Of a DNA stretch of 64,000 bases, positions 56,068 to 63,819 are shown piece by piece; the first letter of the stretch is position 1; each line of letters opens with the position of its first letter. Source of the stretch: YC2-FULL-38-9 sp964629635 (lineage in GTDB: Bacteria; Patescibacteriota; Microgenomatia; UBA1406; GWC2-37-13); the NCBI GenBank assembly GCA_964629635.1, contig CAZVQS010000001.1, positions 248,001 to 312,000 of the forward strand. The letters run 5' to 3'. Below the pieces are notes generated by a model. The model did not search any database. It saw only the letters and a list, made by a program, of their open reading frames with translations, and had not been told where the DNA came from. Both the position numbers and the translations under genes were made by a program.

Positions 56068-59000
56068 CTATTCGCGCGAACTCCATATGAAATGAACTGC
56101 GTCTTCCGCTTTACCCCCTCTTCCTATAGGACTACCAAGCACGTTTAAACCCACCAAATTGCCAAGCGCGCCGGTTTCCCAAGCAAACGCGTTATCGGCT
56201 TTTTTGAATGATCGAAGAATATAGAGAGATTGCCCCTGCCGCATGGAAAGAACGGAACCGCCCTCGATATTTATGACTCCAAGCGTTACCCCCATTGGGA
56301 CGGCGGTCGCTGCAGAAAGAGGAGTAAACAGAGTAGGAAGGAACTGTTCCAAATTCCGCCTGGTATTATTGTTTACTATAATGCCTGATTTTTTCGAAGC
56401 CTCCTGCATGATGTCATCAGGCGCAGACCGTATTACGACGGGAAACATCCGCTGCAAGCGGTAATCGTCGGAAAGCACGCTCGTCATATCGCCCATTTGC
56501 GTTTTTCTCAACGAAAACCACTCATGCACATACTGTTCAATCCTGCTTAAGCCCCCGCGTTTTTCGGGGACTACCAGATGCGCAGCAAGCTTGTTCTCCA
56601 GAAGTTGACGAACATTAGAAGCCTGGAACGACCCGTGCGCTGCGGTCAATTCTTGGCTCGCATACTCGTCAATGGTGTCCGGAATGCCATACTGCGATAT
56701 GAGCATTTCCCGGTTCTTTTTCATCCATGCGACCTGACGCTCCAGCCGTTTTGTTTTTGGATTCAACGTGGCAGGATAAAAACCCTCGTAAAACTCCGAC
56801 ATGCTCTCCGCCTGTGCCGCAAGAGCGCGCAGTATTTCATCCTCCTTCATCCGGTAATTCAATTGCTTTTCTTTTGCCGTAATATCCTCATCGATAAGTG
56901 AAGCAAGGCATCCTGTTGCATAGCGGCGCACTTTTTCCATGGTCCCGTCAAAATAGGTAACATGACTGTCGTTTGACAGCCGGTTTTTTTCGTGCTGGTC
57001 AAGGAGATCGATGGTGAATATGAGCGCTTTAGCTGGATCCTGTTTGGCTTCCTCATATCCCGCAAGCATCTGGTCAACCGAAAGATAGCCCTGGATTACT
57101 TTTTTGTCCCAGCTGGTTTCCTCTTTGAATTCTGCTATATACCGGTGTACAACAGGTTCCGCAATATACCAGCTGAAGTTCCCTCCCTCCTTGCGCCTCC
57201 GCCCCAGAGCCTGTACAATCTGGAGTTGATTTTCAGGCAATCCATAAATGGCGACATGAAGGTTAGGAAATTCGCCGTTTGCCTTCACGATATTCACGCC
57301 GAACCCCAGATTGCCGGCCGAAATAAGAACGTCTATTTTTCCCTCAGCAAGATCCCGGCAAGCGCTAGCCACTTCCTCAGCGGTCGGGTGAATGGGCATA
57401 TACCGCACTTGTTTATCCGGATTTTTCGTCTTGAACTCTTCAAAGAGCGCTTCGCCCTCGAGACGGTCGTAGCATATGACCAGGCGCGGCTCCTCTTTTC
57501 GGGAAACATCTTCAACCAGCCGGATGATGGTTTCCCGTGGCGTAGACGCGAACCGGGGAGACGGCGCTTTTTTGACTTCAGGCGGTGAAATGAGTATTGC
57601 TTTCCTGCGCGTTGCCTCTTCGAGAAATACGGCGAAAGAGTCTTTGCGTATCTTGCCGGAAATGAGATCAGGAAACATCAGGCTTCCGGATGCACATCTC
57701 AAACAATCACCCACGTCGACCGCAAAAGTCTGGAAATGAATCGTGCGGCCGGATGTGCGGTACGGAGGGATAAACCGATAGGTCCCCTGGAGAGCCCTGA
57801 TAGCAACCGCATCTAGAAATACGTGGCGGTGACCCTCCAGCAGATCATCGATGTAGGCGTCGCGGACCTGTACGGATCCATCGGAATCGTCCGCGAGAAA
57901 GGAGACGCCCTGCTCATAATACTGCCCGGCTAGACGTTCGGCTATCGCATTGAGAACTTGCTGCTTTTCGGTGAGGCGCTCGTCTTCCGGCACCTGCACC
58001 CCCTCCTCCTGCTTTTCAAGTTTGGCGGAGAGCTGCAGATTGCCGCGCACCCACTTCCTCATCCGGCGTTCCAATTTTTTCTCCTCCTCGCCATCCGTCA
58101 ATCCAAGCTGCTGTGCGATTTCCCTTACTCCTTTCTCAAAAGCACGGGACGCACCGGTGCGGTTGCCCGGATGGTCGATAAGCGCTTGGAGCTGCAGCTT
58201 ACCCAGACGCTTCTGCGCTTCCTCGGTCAGTTTGAATCCACCCTGCGTCGGCACAAAATCTCCCGGACCTTTCTCAGACGGAAAATTGAGGTTCTCTTTC
58301 ACGATGAAATACGTAAGCCACGTTCCCATCGAGTCCATTATCTCCTCGGGCGAATAGTATTGCGCCTCTGATGTGGTCACATAAGGGGTCTGCCTCCGGT
58401 ACGGGATATCCGCTTCGTCCATAAGTATGGTCGGCGTGTTTGACAAGAACCGGCGGGGTTCTTCTTCGTATGCGAACACCAGGTCCCGTTCGGTTGCAAG
58501 AAGCACGCGCCTACCTTTCTTGCGGGGAGTAAGCATGTCACAGCGGCGGGGGGAAAGCTCGCCTTTCATCTGTTCTTTCCAATACAGGTCGCGTATTTTC
58601 TGCTTCAAACCGTCGGAATAGGATCCGTTTATTATGGCTTCCCGCTGCATCTCCTTCTGTACGTCGTTCGCTTCGCCGGCGTCAAACATTTTATCGAGTT
58701 CTTGTCCACGCCGCTCGATTGACAGACTTGCCTGAGAAAGTTCGCCCGCCAGCCGTTCCAGATGACCTCTCAACTCAGTGAGGCTCTGGTCGCTTGCGGT
58801 TGCCAGCACCACGTCCTGCTTCTCCGATGTGCATGATTCAACGAGGGCGACTATGGGTAAAACAGTGCTGCTTTTGCCGTCTCCGGTTCCCATATGCGCA
58901 TGATTTCCAAGGAGCATCGCGGCAACTCCTTTTTTTTGCCTGTTCGCCTTTTCGGCATCAAACGTTTTCCCGTCCCTTTGAAACAGCTGCTCGTTGCGGT

Positions 59001-59511
59001 GGAACAGATATCCCGACACTAAATCCTGGGCGGCTTTCCGCAGCGCATCCGTTATGTTCCGATCCTCGGTGGGGTTCACAAACATGCTCGCGGCTTCGCT
59101 CTCCGGAGCCCAATCGCCTGTTTCACGGATAACTTCCATCATTTCGGCGAATCTATTTTCTTTTGCTGCAAAAGAATGGTCTGGTTGATTATTATCAAGG
59201 AGGCTCAGGCTCCGGGAGAGAAGATGCATCCCTCGCTGTTCGTCGCGCTCAAACCCCGACTGTATTGCATTGATTGATGCCGCTTTTCGGCGGACAGCAT
59301 GTTCGTCAACAGCCGCTTTCAATTCTTTCCCTTTCCGGAGGGCGGACCGGGCGACGCTTTGGGGAATACGCGTGAACGGTTCCGGCAAACGCGCGAGACG
59401 GGATTGGGCTGCTTCCGCTACCGGTTGGGCGATATGATATTGCAGTTTACCCAGCACCGAATCCATTTTGTATGAAGGCACGTGTGAGGGGCCTGTTTCG
59501 CGGGGAGACAT
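56068..59511 (-). CDS. Giant SecA-like DEAD-family ATPase
   Basis: A 1147-residue soluble protein. The first 130 residues are unrelated to anything I know. SecA-type motor motifs follow: Walker A in HMGTGDGKSSTVLP (near 206-215), Walker B in TILMDEADIPYRRQTPYV (near 360), a second RecA domain with VICYDRLEGEALF and ISAGNLGFGVNI, and an Arg-finger region LQIVQALGRRRKEGGNFSW (near 767). SecA proper is 800-950 residues; no zinc-binding SecB tail is visible. It is probably not the housekeeping SecA but a paralogue or accessory translocase/helicase. No partner translocon genes are nearby. Confidence 0.8.
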   Translation of the reverse strand: MSPRETGPSHVPSYKMDSVLGKLQYHIAQPVAEAAQSRLARLPEPFTRIPQSVARSALRKGKELKAAVDEHAVRRKAASINAIQSGFERDEQRGMHLLSRSLSLLDNNQPDHSFAAKENRFAEMMEVIRETGDWAPESEAASMFVNPTEDRNITDALRKAAQDLVSGYLFHRNEQLFQRDGKTFDAEKANRQKKGVAAMLLGNHAHMGTGDGKSSTVLPIVALVESCTSEKQDVVLATASDQSLTELRGHLERLAGELSQASLSIERRGQELDKMFDAGEANDVQKEMQREAIINGSYSDGLKQKIRDLYWKEQMKGELSPRRCDMLTPRKKGRRVLLATERDLVFAYEEEPRRFLSNTPTILMDEADIPYRRQTPYVTTSEAQYYSPEEIMDSMGTWLTYFIVKENLNFPSEKGPGDFVPTQGGFKLTEEAQKRLGKLQLQALIDHPGNRTGASRAFEKGVREIAQQLGLTDGEEEKKLERRMRKWVRGNLQLSAKLEKQEEGVQVPEDERLTEKQQVLNAIAERLAGQYYEQGVSFLADDSDGSVQVRDAYIDDLLEGHRHVFLDAVAIRALQGTYRFIPPYRTSGRTIHFQTFAVDVGDCLRCASGSLMFPDLISGKIRKDSFAVFLEEATRRKAILISPPEVKKAPSPRFASTPRETIIRLVEDVSRKEEPRLVICYDRLEGEALFEEFKTKNPDKQVRYMPIHPTAEEVASACRDLAEGKIDVLISAGNLGFGVNIVKANGEFPNLHVAIYGLPENQLQIVQALGRRRKEGGNFSWYIAEPVVHRYIAEFKEETSWDKKVIQGYLSVDQMLAGYEEAKQDPAKALIFTIDLLDQHEKNRLSNDSHVTYFDGTMEKVRRYATGCLASLIDEDITAKEKQLNYRMKEDEILRALAAQAESMSEFYEGFYPATLNPKTKRLERQVAWMKKNREMLISQYGIPDTIDEYASQELTAAHGSFQASNVRQLLENKLAAHLVVPEKRGGLSRIEQYVHEWFSLRKTQMGDMTSVLSDDYRLQRMFPVVIRSAPDDIMQEASKKSGIIVNNNTRRNLEQFLPTLFTPLSAATAVPMGVTLGVINIEGGSVLSMRQGQSLYILRSFKKADNAFAWETGALGNLVGLNVLGSPIGRGGKAEDAVHFIWSSRE

Positions 59512-59558
59512 GATATTCCTATTGTATCAGCTGCGGCTGGCTCGTGGATAAGGGGGAT

Positions 59559-60377
59559 TTACTCCACCTTCGTCACGACGAAGTTTGAAAATATGAAGTT
59601 GCGGGTACCGAGCGACAGGTCCTTGCCGGGCGCAATCACCTGTTCTTCCCCGAATACGAAGGTGTCGTTCACCATCTTGCCTTTCATTTTCATGACGACC
59701 GTGATGTATTTGCCCGGAGTGTTTGCTGCGGGAATCAGGTTGCCGTATGCGTCCTGCGTTATGGTCGCGGTATCGATCGAATCCTTGCCGAGTACTTCAA
59801 GGACCGTCGTTTCCCCGTTATAGGCGGTATCCCCCACTCGTATCACATCATACTCCCAGGGAAATGCGTTGCGCTTGGTAAGTGTCACTGTTTTAACCGT
59901 ATACTGCTCCCGCGGCAGGGGCCGTTCGCTTAACTTGATTATCGTTCCGGAAAACTGGATGTTATTGAACTCAAAATCAACCGGAGCCGCAACTCCGATT
60001 GTGGATCGCTTGAAGCTGTACTTCCCCGCTTTGTCGAGTTTCGACACCTCCAGCTTCATGTCAAGGTATACGTCATAGGTGCTGCTTCCGCTGTACTGAT
60101 AGTAGATGATCCGCTGAATTTCGGCGTCGGTATTGCCGCTGTAGTCCTTTTCACTTTGGGCTTCCTGAAGCGCCCGGACAAACCATAGGTTCGGTTTCAA
60201 AGTAGAAGCCCACCACAGTCCCTGCCCCACCTTTACGCGGGCGTACACGTAGGTCTGCTTGTCAAAAAAAAGCCGTTTCGCGGCAACACCCGCAACAAGC
60301 AGGACGGCAAGCGCAAACAGCAGCAGGAGGTTGTTGCGGAGTATAAAACGGAGGATTTTTTTCCATGTGGTTTTCAT
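59559..60377 (-). CDS. Membrane-anchored protein of unknown function (possibly DUF4330-like)
   Basis: A 272-residue protein with an N-terminal basic patch and transmembrane helix (about 10-33) followed by a beta-rich extracytoplasmic domain. The organisation of anchor plus repeated ITVVMKMKGK- and FVVTKVE-like strands resembles DUF4330 proteins, but I am not sure. The start at 60377 is supported by a minus-strand TATAAT (60392-60387) nine bases upstream. It is divergent from the YcaO gene across 40 bases. Confidence 0.65.
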   Translation of the reverse strand: MKTTWKKILRFILRNNLLLLFALAVLLVAGVAAKRLFFDKQTYVYARVKVGQGLWWASTLKPNLWFVRALQEAQSEKDYSGNTDAEIQRIIYYQYSGSSTYDVYLDMKLEVSKLDKAGKYSFKRSTIGVAAPVDFEFNNIQFSGTIIKLSERPLPREQYTVKTVTLTKRNAFPWEYDVIRVGDTAYNGETTVLEVLGKDSIDTATITQDAYGNLIPAANTPGKYITVVMKMKGKMVNDTFVFGEEQVIAPGKDLSLGTRNFIFSNFVVTKVE

Positions 60378-60386
60378 GCAGTTCAC

Positions 60387-60392
60387 ATTATA
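60387..60392 (-). promoter_or_regulatory. -10 box between 59559-60377 and the YcaO gene
   Basis: Minus-strand TATAAT; overlapping plus-strand TATACT/TATAGT (60389-60399) could serve the ycaO operon, with the ATG about 20 bases downstream. Confidence 0.45.
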
Positions 60393-60417
60393 CTATAGTC
60401 AATAACGCAACCCTCCC

Positions 60418-61995
60418 ATGAAAATTCACGACATTCTTGACCGCATCAGGAAAGAAACGGATCCGAACAAACGGCTGACGCACGCGAAAACGCTCTACCG
60501 GAATCCGGTGCTTTCCGCCATACGGGAACATGCCCGGCACGGAAGATACCATGAGGCTTACCGGGGACTGTACCGGTTTATCGGCAAAAACCACAAGAGT
60601 CTTTCCCTTGTTCCGGCCCGTGTCGCAAAAGACACGGCGCGCCTGTTGTCCGGAGGAAATAATCGGTTACCCCGGAACTCGGTCCGCATCGTGACAAAAG
60701 CAAAACTCGTCCGCCTGCTTGCCCGATATGCAGGGAAATCGGAGGCGCAGTCTTTCTCCCGCATTGAGCGTCTCCTTGACCTTGCGGACCGGAAAAATAC
60801 CGCAATCATCACCGTCTGCCGGCCAAAAAATCCGAAGGAGGCGTTTCGCGAATTTTCCCACGATTTCCATGCATGGCTTATGGCGGGCTCCCTTGATGAT
60901 CCCGGGTGGAAAACCGGTCTCCTGCGCACTAATATACACCGGCATCTCGATGCGTATGCGTGGGGGGAAAGCCGTATTGCGATTCCCGCAGTCCCCCGCG
61001 TCGCCGAACTGCTCGCATCCCGCTCCCTGCTCACCCATATCGACCGGCTCCGCCCGTTCGGATGGGACAATGCGGTATATCTTTACGAATCCCGGGGAAC
61101 CGCAAACGGAAGGGAGTTTTCCGCGTACGGCGCGTCATTCATTTCTCCGGAAATCGCGCACATGAAATGCATCGGGGAAACGGTTGAGCGAGCGTATCTT
61201 CTCGGTGCAGAGAAAGACGCCGGTGCATGGAAAGGCGAATATTTCGGCAGCGGCCTGGCTGCGGGTGCCGACCGGAATAAGGCGGTATTGAATGCCTCGT
61301 ATGAGCTCATTGAGCGTGACTGTCTCATGACCGGATACCTGAACCGGGTACGGGCGCCATCCATTGGTAAAGACGAAATGGAACGATACCTGCATGATTA
61401 CCCGTCCGTACTCCAACTCCTGTACGGGAAGCACGTAGATCTCTATGCGTTCGATATCATCAATGACCTCCGGGTTCCGTCCGTCCTCCTGCTCCTTTCC
61501 GACCCGAATCACCCGGTCACCGTTTCCGGAAAAAGGCTTCCCCTTATTGCCGGCGGCGTCAAGGCGAATCTCAACATACAGGAGGCGGTGCGTGGTGCGG
61601 CGGAGGAGCTTTTGCTGGAGTGGGCCCTGAAACTCCGGTTCCGGGAAACACATAACGGAAAATACGGTACCGTACAGGCACGCAGGGCGGTTCTCGGTAC
61701 CCACCGGCTCTTCCGGTTCTACACGAAAAGCGCAGCTGCTGGAAAAGCCGGATCAGTAAATGATGCGCCGTATACCGTGCACAAGGAAACAAGGCTTCTG
61801 GAACGGATGCTGAAAGACTCCGGCTTTGTGCTGACTTTTGAAAATATCAGTCTGCCGGTTCCCGGACCCGCCGGATATTACCTGGTCCGCGCACGAATAC
61901 CCGGCCTCCAGCCCCTCTCCCCCCTTGAAGGCTCTTCTCCGGTATCCTCGCCAAGACTGGAAAAGGTCAAGAACCATTTTTACGGACACAGATAA
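60418..61995 (+). CDS. YcaO-domain protein
   Basis: A 525-residue protein. An N-terminal region of about 180 residues has no family I recognise. The YcaO ATP-binding core follows, with Glu-rich motifs FISPEIAHMKCIGETVERA (about 240-258) and GADRNKAVLNASYELIERD (about 283-301) and LIAGGVKANLNIQEAVRGAAEE near 385. YcaO enzymes use ATP to activate peptide backbone amides and make azolines, thioamides or amidines in RiPPs; E. coli YcaO instead acts on ribosomal protein S12 modification. The PxPxP C-terminus of azoline cyclodehydratases is absent (ends FYGHR). First gene of a putative RiPP operon. Confidence 0.9.
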   Translation: MKIHDILDRIRKETDPNKRLTHAKTLYRNPVLSAIREHARHGRYHEAYRGLYRFIGKNHKSLSLVPARVAKDTARLLSGGNNRLPRNSVRIVTKAKLVRLLARYAGKSEAQSFSRIERLLDLADRKNTAIITVCRPKNPKEAFREFSHDFHAWLMAGSLDDPGWKTGLLRTNIHRHLDAYAWGESRIAIPAVPRVAELLASRSLLTHIDRLRPFGWDNAVYLYESRGTANGREFSAYGASFISPEIAHMKCIGETVERAYLLGAEKDAGAWKGEYFGSGLAAGADRNKAVLNASYELIERDCLMTGYLNRVRAPSIGKDEMERYLHDYPSVLQLLYGKHVDLYAFDIINDLRVPSVLLLLSDPNHPVTVSGKRLPLIAGGVKANLNIQEAVRGAAEELLLEWALKLRFRETHNGKYGTVQARRAVLGTHRLFRFYTKSAAAGKAGSVNDAPYTVHKETRLLERMLKDSGFVLTFENISLPVPGPAGYYLVRARIPGLQPLSPLEGSSPVSSPRLEKVKNHFYGHR

Positions 61996-62043
61996 TTTAC
62001 ACGGGGATAGACGAACCTCTGTATAATAGAAACGAAAAACACC

Positions 62044-63021
62044 ATGCATCCGCCCAATATTCTCATCACGAATTTCTGCAACCAGAACTGCACGTTCTGC
62101 TTCGCGTCCCAGGAAATGCTCGGAAAACGGGCAAAAAAGGAGATGAGCATGCCGGATTTCAGGAAAGCGCTCCGGAAAATGAAAAAAGAGTCTGTCAGCA
62201 CCGTAAAGCTATTGGGCGGGGAGCCGACGCTCCACTCGAAATTCGATGAAATCCTGGCGCTCTCCTGCAGGGACTTTTCCCACGTGCAGGTGTTTACGAA
62301 CGGCATCTTCCCGAACGAAACCGCCCGACTCCTACTTGACCGTGCCCCGCGCGTCGCGCTCACAGTAAACGTGATGACTCCCGGGTTCCTTTTCAATCCG
62401 AAAACCCGCTCGCTCGTATCGGAAAGGATCGCGCAGCTTTCCCCCCACATGCGAATCACGCTTTCCTTCACCTTCGACATGCATACGGACATGGATATGG
62501 TCTTTAAAGCTTTAGGACAATCCACCCTAAAACACGCGCACCGGTTCAGGCTCGGTTTCTCCAATCCGGTCGCCGGCGAGCAGAATTTTTACGGATTTGA
62601 CGAATTCCCCCTTATGGGGAAAAAGCTCGCATCCGTCATATCGCGCATACGGAACACCAACAACGAGGCGGGTATCATCCTCAACTGCGGCCTTACCCGC
62701 TGCATGTTCACCGATGTGCAGTTCCGGACCGTCCGGAAGGAAACGGAATTCGCGGGATTCGGATGCCTGGGGAAGCGGAGCTTCGATCTCCAGACCGACC
62801 TGTCCGCATTCGGATGCTTTCCCCTGTCTCATATTGAAAAAACCTCAACCCACCGAAAATCATATGCAAACCTCCAGAAGTCGTTTCTTGAAAAACGCTT
62901 CGCCGCCTGGACGGAAATGCGCATGAAACGGTGTAAAACCTGCCCGTTTTTCGGAATCGGTGCCGGCAAATGCCCCGGCCCCTGCGTCGCGTTTGTTATG
63001 AACCATAAACCAATCACATGA
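62044..63021 (+). CDS. Radical SAM protein, RiPP maturase-like
   Basis: A 325-residue radical SAM enzyme. ITNFCNQNCTFCFA is the CxxxCxxC motif binding the [4Fe-4S] cluster and SAM; LLGGEPTLHSKF is the GGE SAM-binding motif. Further Cys lie in LNCGLTRCMF, FGCLGKRS, FGCFPLSH and the tail CKTCPFFGIGAGKCPGPC, which could bind an auxiliary cluster as in SPASM or Twitch maturases. It follows ycaO by 48 bases and overlaps the PP-loop gene by four (ATGA). The reaction is unknown; modification of a peptide is inferred from context. Confidence 0.9.
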   Translation: MHPPNILITNFCNQNCTFCFASQEMLGKRAKKEMSMPDFRKALRKMKKESVSTVKLLGGEPTLHSKFDEILALSCRDFSHVQVFTNGIFPNETARLLLDRAPRVALTVNVMTPGFLFNPKTRSLVSERIAQLSPHMRITLSFTFDMHTDMDMVFKALGQSTLKHAHRFRLGFSNPVAGEQNFYGFDEFPLMGKKLASVISRIRNTNNEAGIILNCGLTRCMFTDVQFRTVRKETEFAGFGCLGKRSFDLQTDLSAFGCFPLSHIEKTSTHRKSYANLQKSFLEKRFAAWTEMRMKRCKTCPFFGIGAGKCPGPCVAFVMNHKPIT

Positions 63022-63623
63022 CTCTTCTTGAAAAAAAGATCATCCTCTCCGAACTCATCATCCGGCATGCGGTCGACGGACTGAAGAAAAAAGAAGTCAA
63101 CGTGCTCTGGAGCGGAGGAAAGGACTCAACGGTTGTCCTCCATATCGTCAGGAGCATGTATGGCCTGGTCCCCTTCACTGTAACGTTTGCGGACTGCACC
63201 TATCAGTTCAGGGAAGTGTACGGGTTCGTAAAGCGGCTGACAAAGGAATGGGATCTCAATCTGGATACGCTCCGCTACGGCAGCCCGGAAGCATTGAGTC
63301 GTTTTGAAGAATCCGGCAGGAAAAACAAAAAAATACTTTCCCGGGAGAAACTGAAAGCAAGCAGGGAGTATGTCAGGACGCGGGGCATCAAGGCGTCCAT
63401 TTCCGGCATCAGGTGGTATGAGCATTTCCACCGGATAAACCGATTCCAGGGAAAAACGGGCGGTGTTCTTATGGCATATCCCATTCTCCATTGGACGCGC
63501 GATGATGTCTGGGAATATATCAAAATGAACAATGTGCCGTATCTTTCCCTCTATGACCAGGGCTATTCCCATATTGACCTGGAGCCGTTTTCCTTCAAAG
63601 ACGGTTTCCACCCGCCTATTTGA
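63018..63623 (+). CDS. PP-loop ATPase, PAPS reductase-like
   Basis: A 201-residue adenine-nucleotide alpha-hydrolase of the PAPS reductase group. LWSGGKDSTVVLHI (about 31-44) is the PP-loop that binds ATP pyrophosphate; ISGIRWYEHFHR and YPILHWTRDDVWEYIK are the later blocks of this group. It lacks the C-terminal Cys of true PAPS reductases. Related proteins adenylate substrates or take part in sulphur incorporation (for example DndC). Here it is translationally coupled to the radical SAM gene, so it probably adenylates or thiolates the same substrate; that is inference. Confidence 0.9.
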   Translation: MTLLEKKIILSELIIRHAVDGLKKKEVNVLWSGGKDSTVVLHIVRSMYGLVPFTVTFADCTYQFREVYGFVKRLTKEWDLNLDTLRYGSPEALSRFEESGRKNKKILSREKLKASREYVRTRGIKASISGIRWYEHFHRINRFQGKTGGVLMAYPILHWTRDDVWEYIKMNNVPYLSLYDQGYSHIDLEPFSFKDGFHPPI

Positions 63624-63648
63624 CTTTCAAAATACCCGCATGTAGAAT
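63620..63648 (+). promoter_or_regulatory. Promoter of the small peptide gene
   Basis: TTGACT (63620-63625, containing the stop codon of the PP-loop gene), a 17-base spacer and TAGAAT (63643-63648), ending six bases before the ATG at 63655. Confidence 0.65.
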
Positions 63649-63654
63649 GGGTTT

Positions 63655-63819
63655 ATGCCCGTTTCCAAGAAAAAAACGCGGTCAAAACCGCGATATGTAA
63701 AGCCGCTCATCACCGTTGAAAAAATTTCCGTATCCCTCTTCCGCAAGGAGTCGCTCCGCAACGAACTGAGGGAATTCAATCTTCTTGCCGCAACGGACGC
63801 GGCTTCGGACGATTATTAG
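63655..63819 (+). CDS. 54-residue candidate RiPP precursor peptide
   Basis: Starts MPVSKKKTRSKPRYVKPLIT and ends NLLAATDAASDDY. The basic N-terminal part followed by Y-V-K-P-L-I-T-V-E-K-I resembles the leader pattern (YxKPxIxxExI) common in RiPP precursors recognised by PqqD-type domains. The C-terminal part could be the core; it has Ser, Thr, Asp and a final Tyr but no Cys, so azolines would have to come from Ser or Thr. It has its own promoter, so it can be made in excess over the enzymes, as expected of a precursor. Overlaps the stop of the convergent PqqD-like gene. Assignment as precursor is inference. Confidence 0.6.
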   Translation: MPVSKKKTRSKPRYVKPLITVEKISVSLFRKESLRNELREFNLLAATDAASDDY

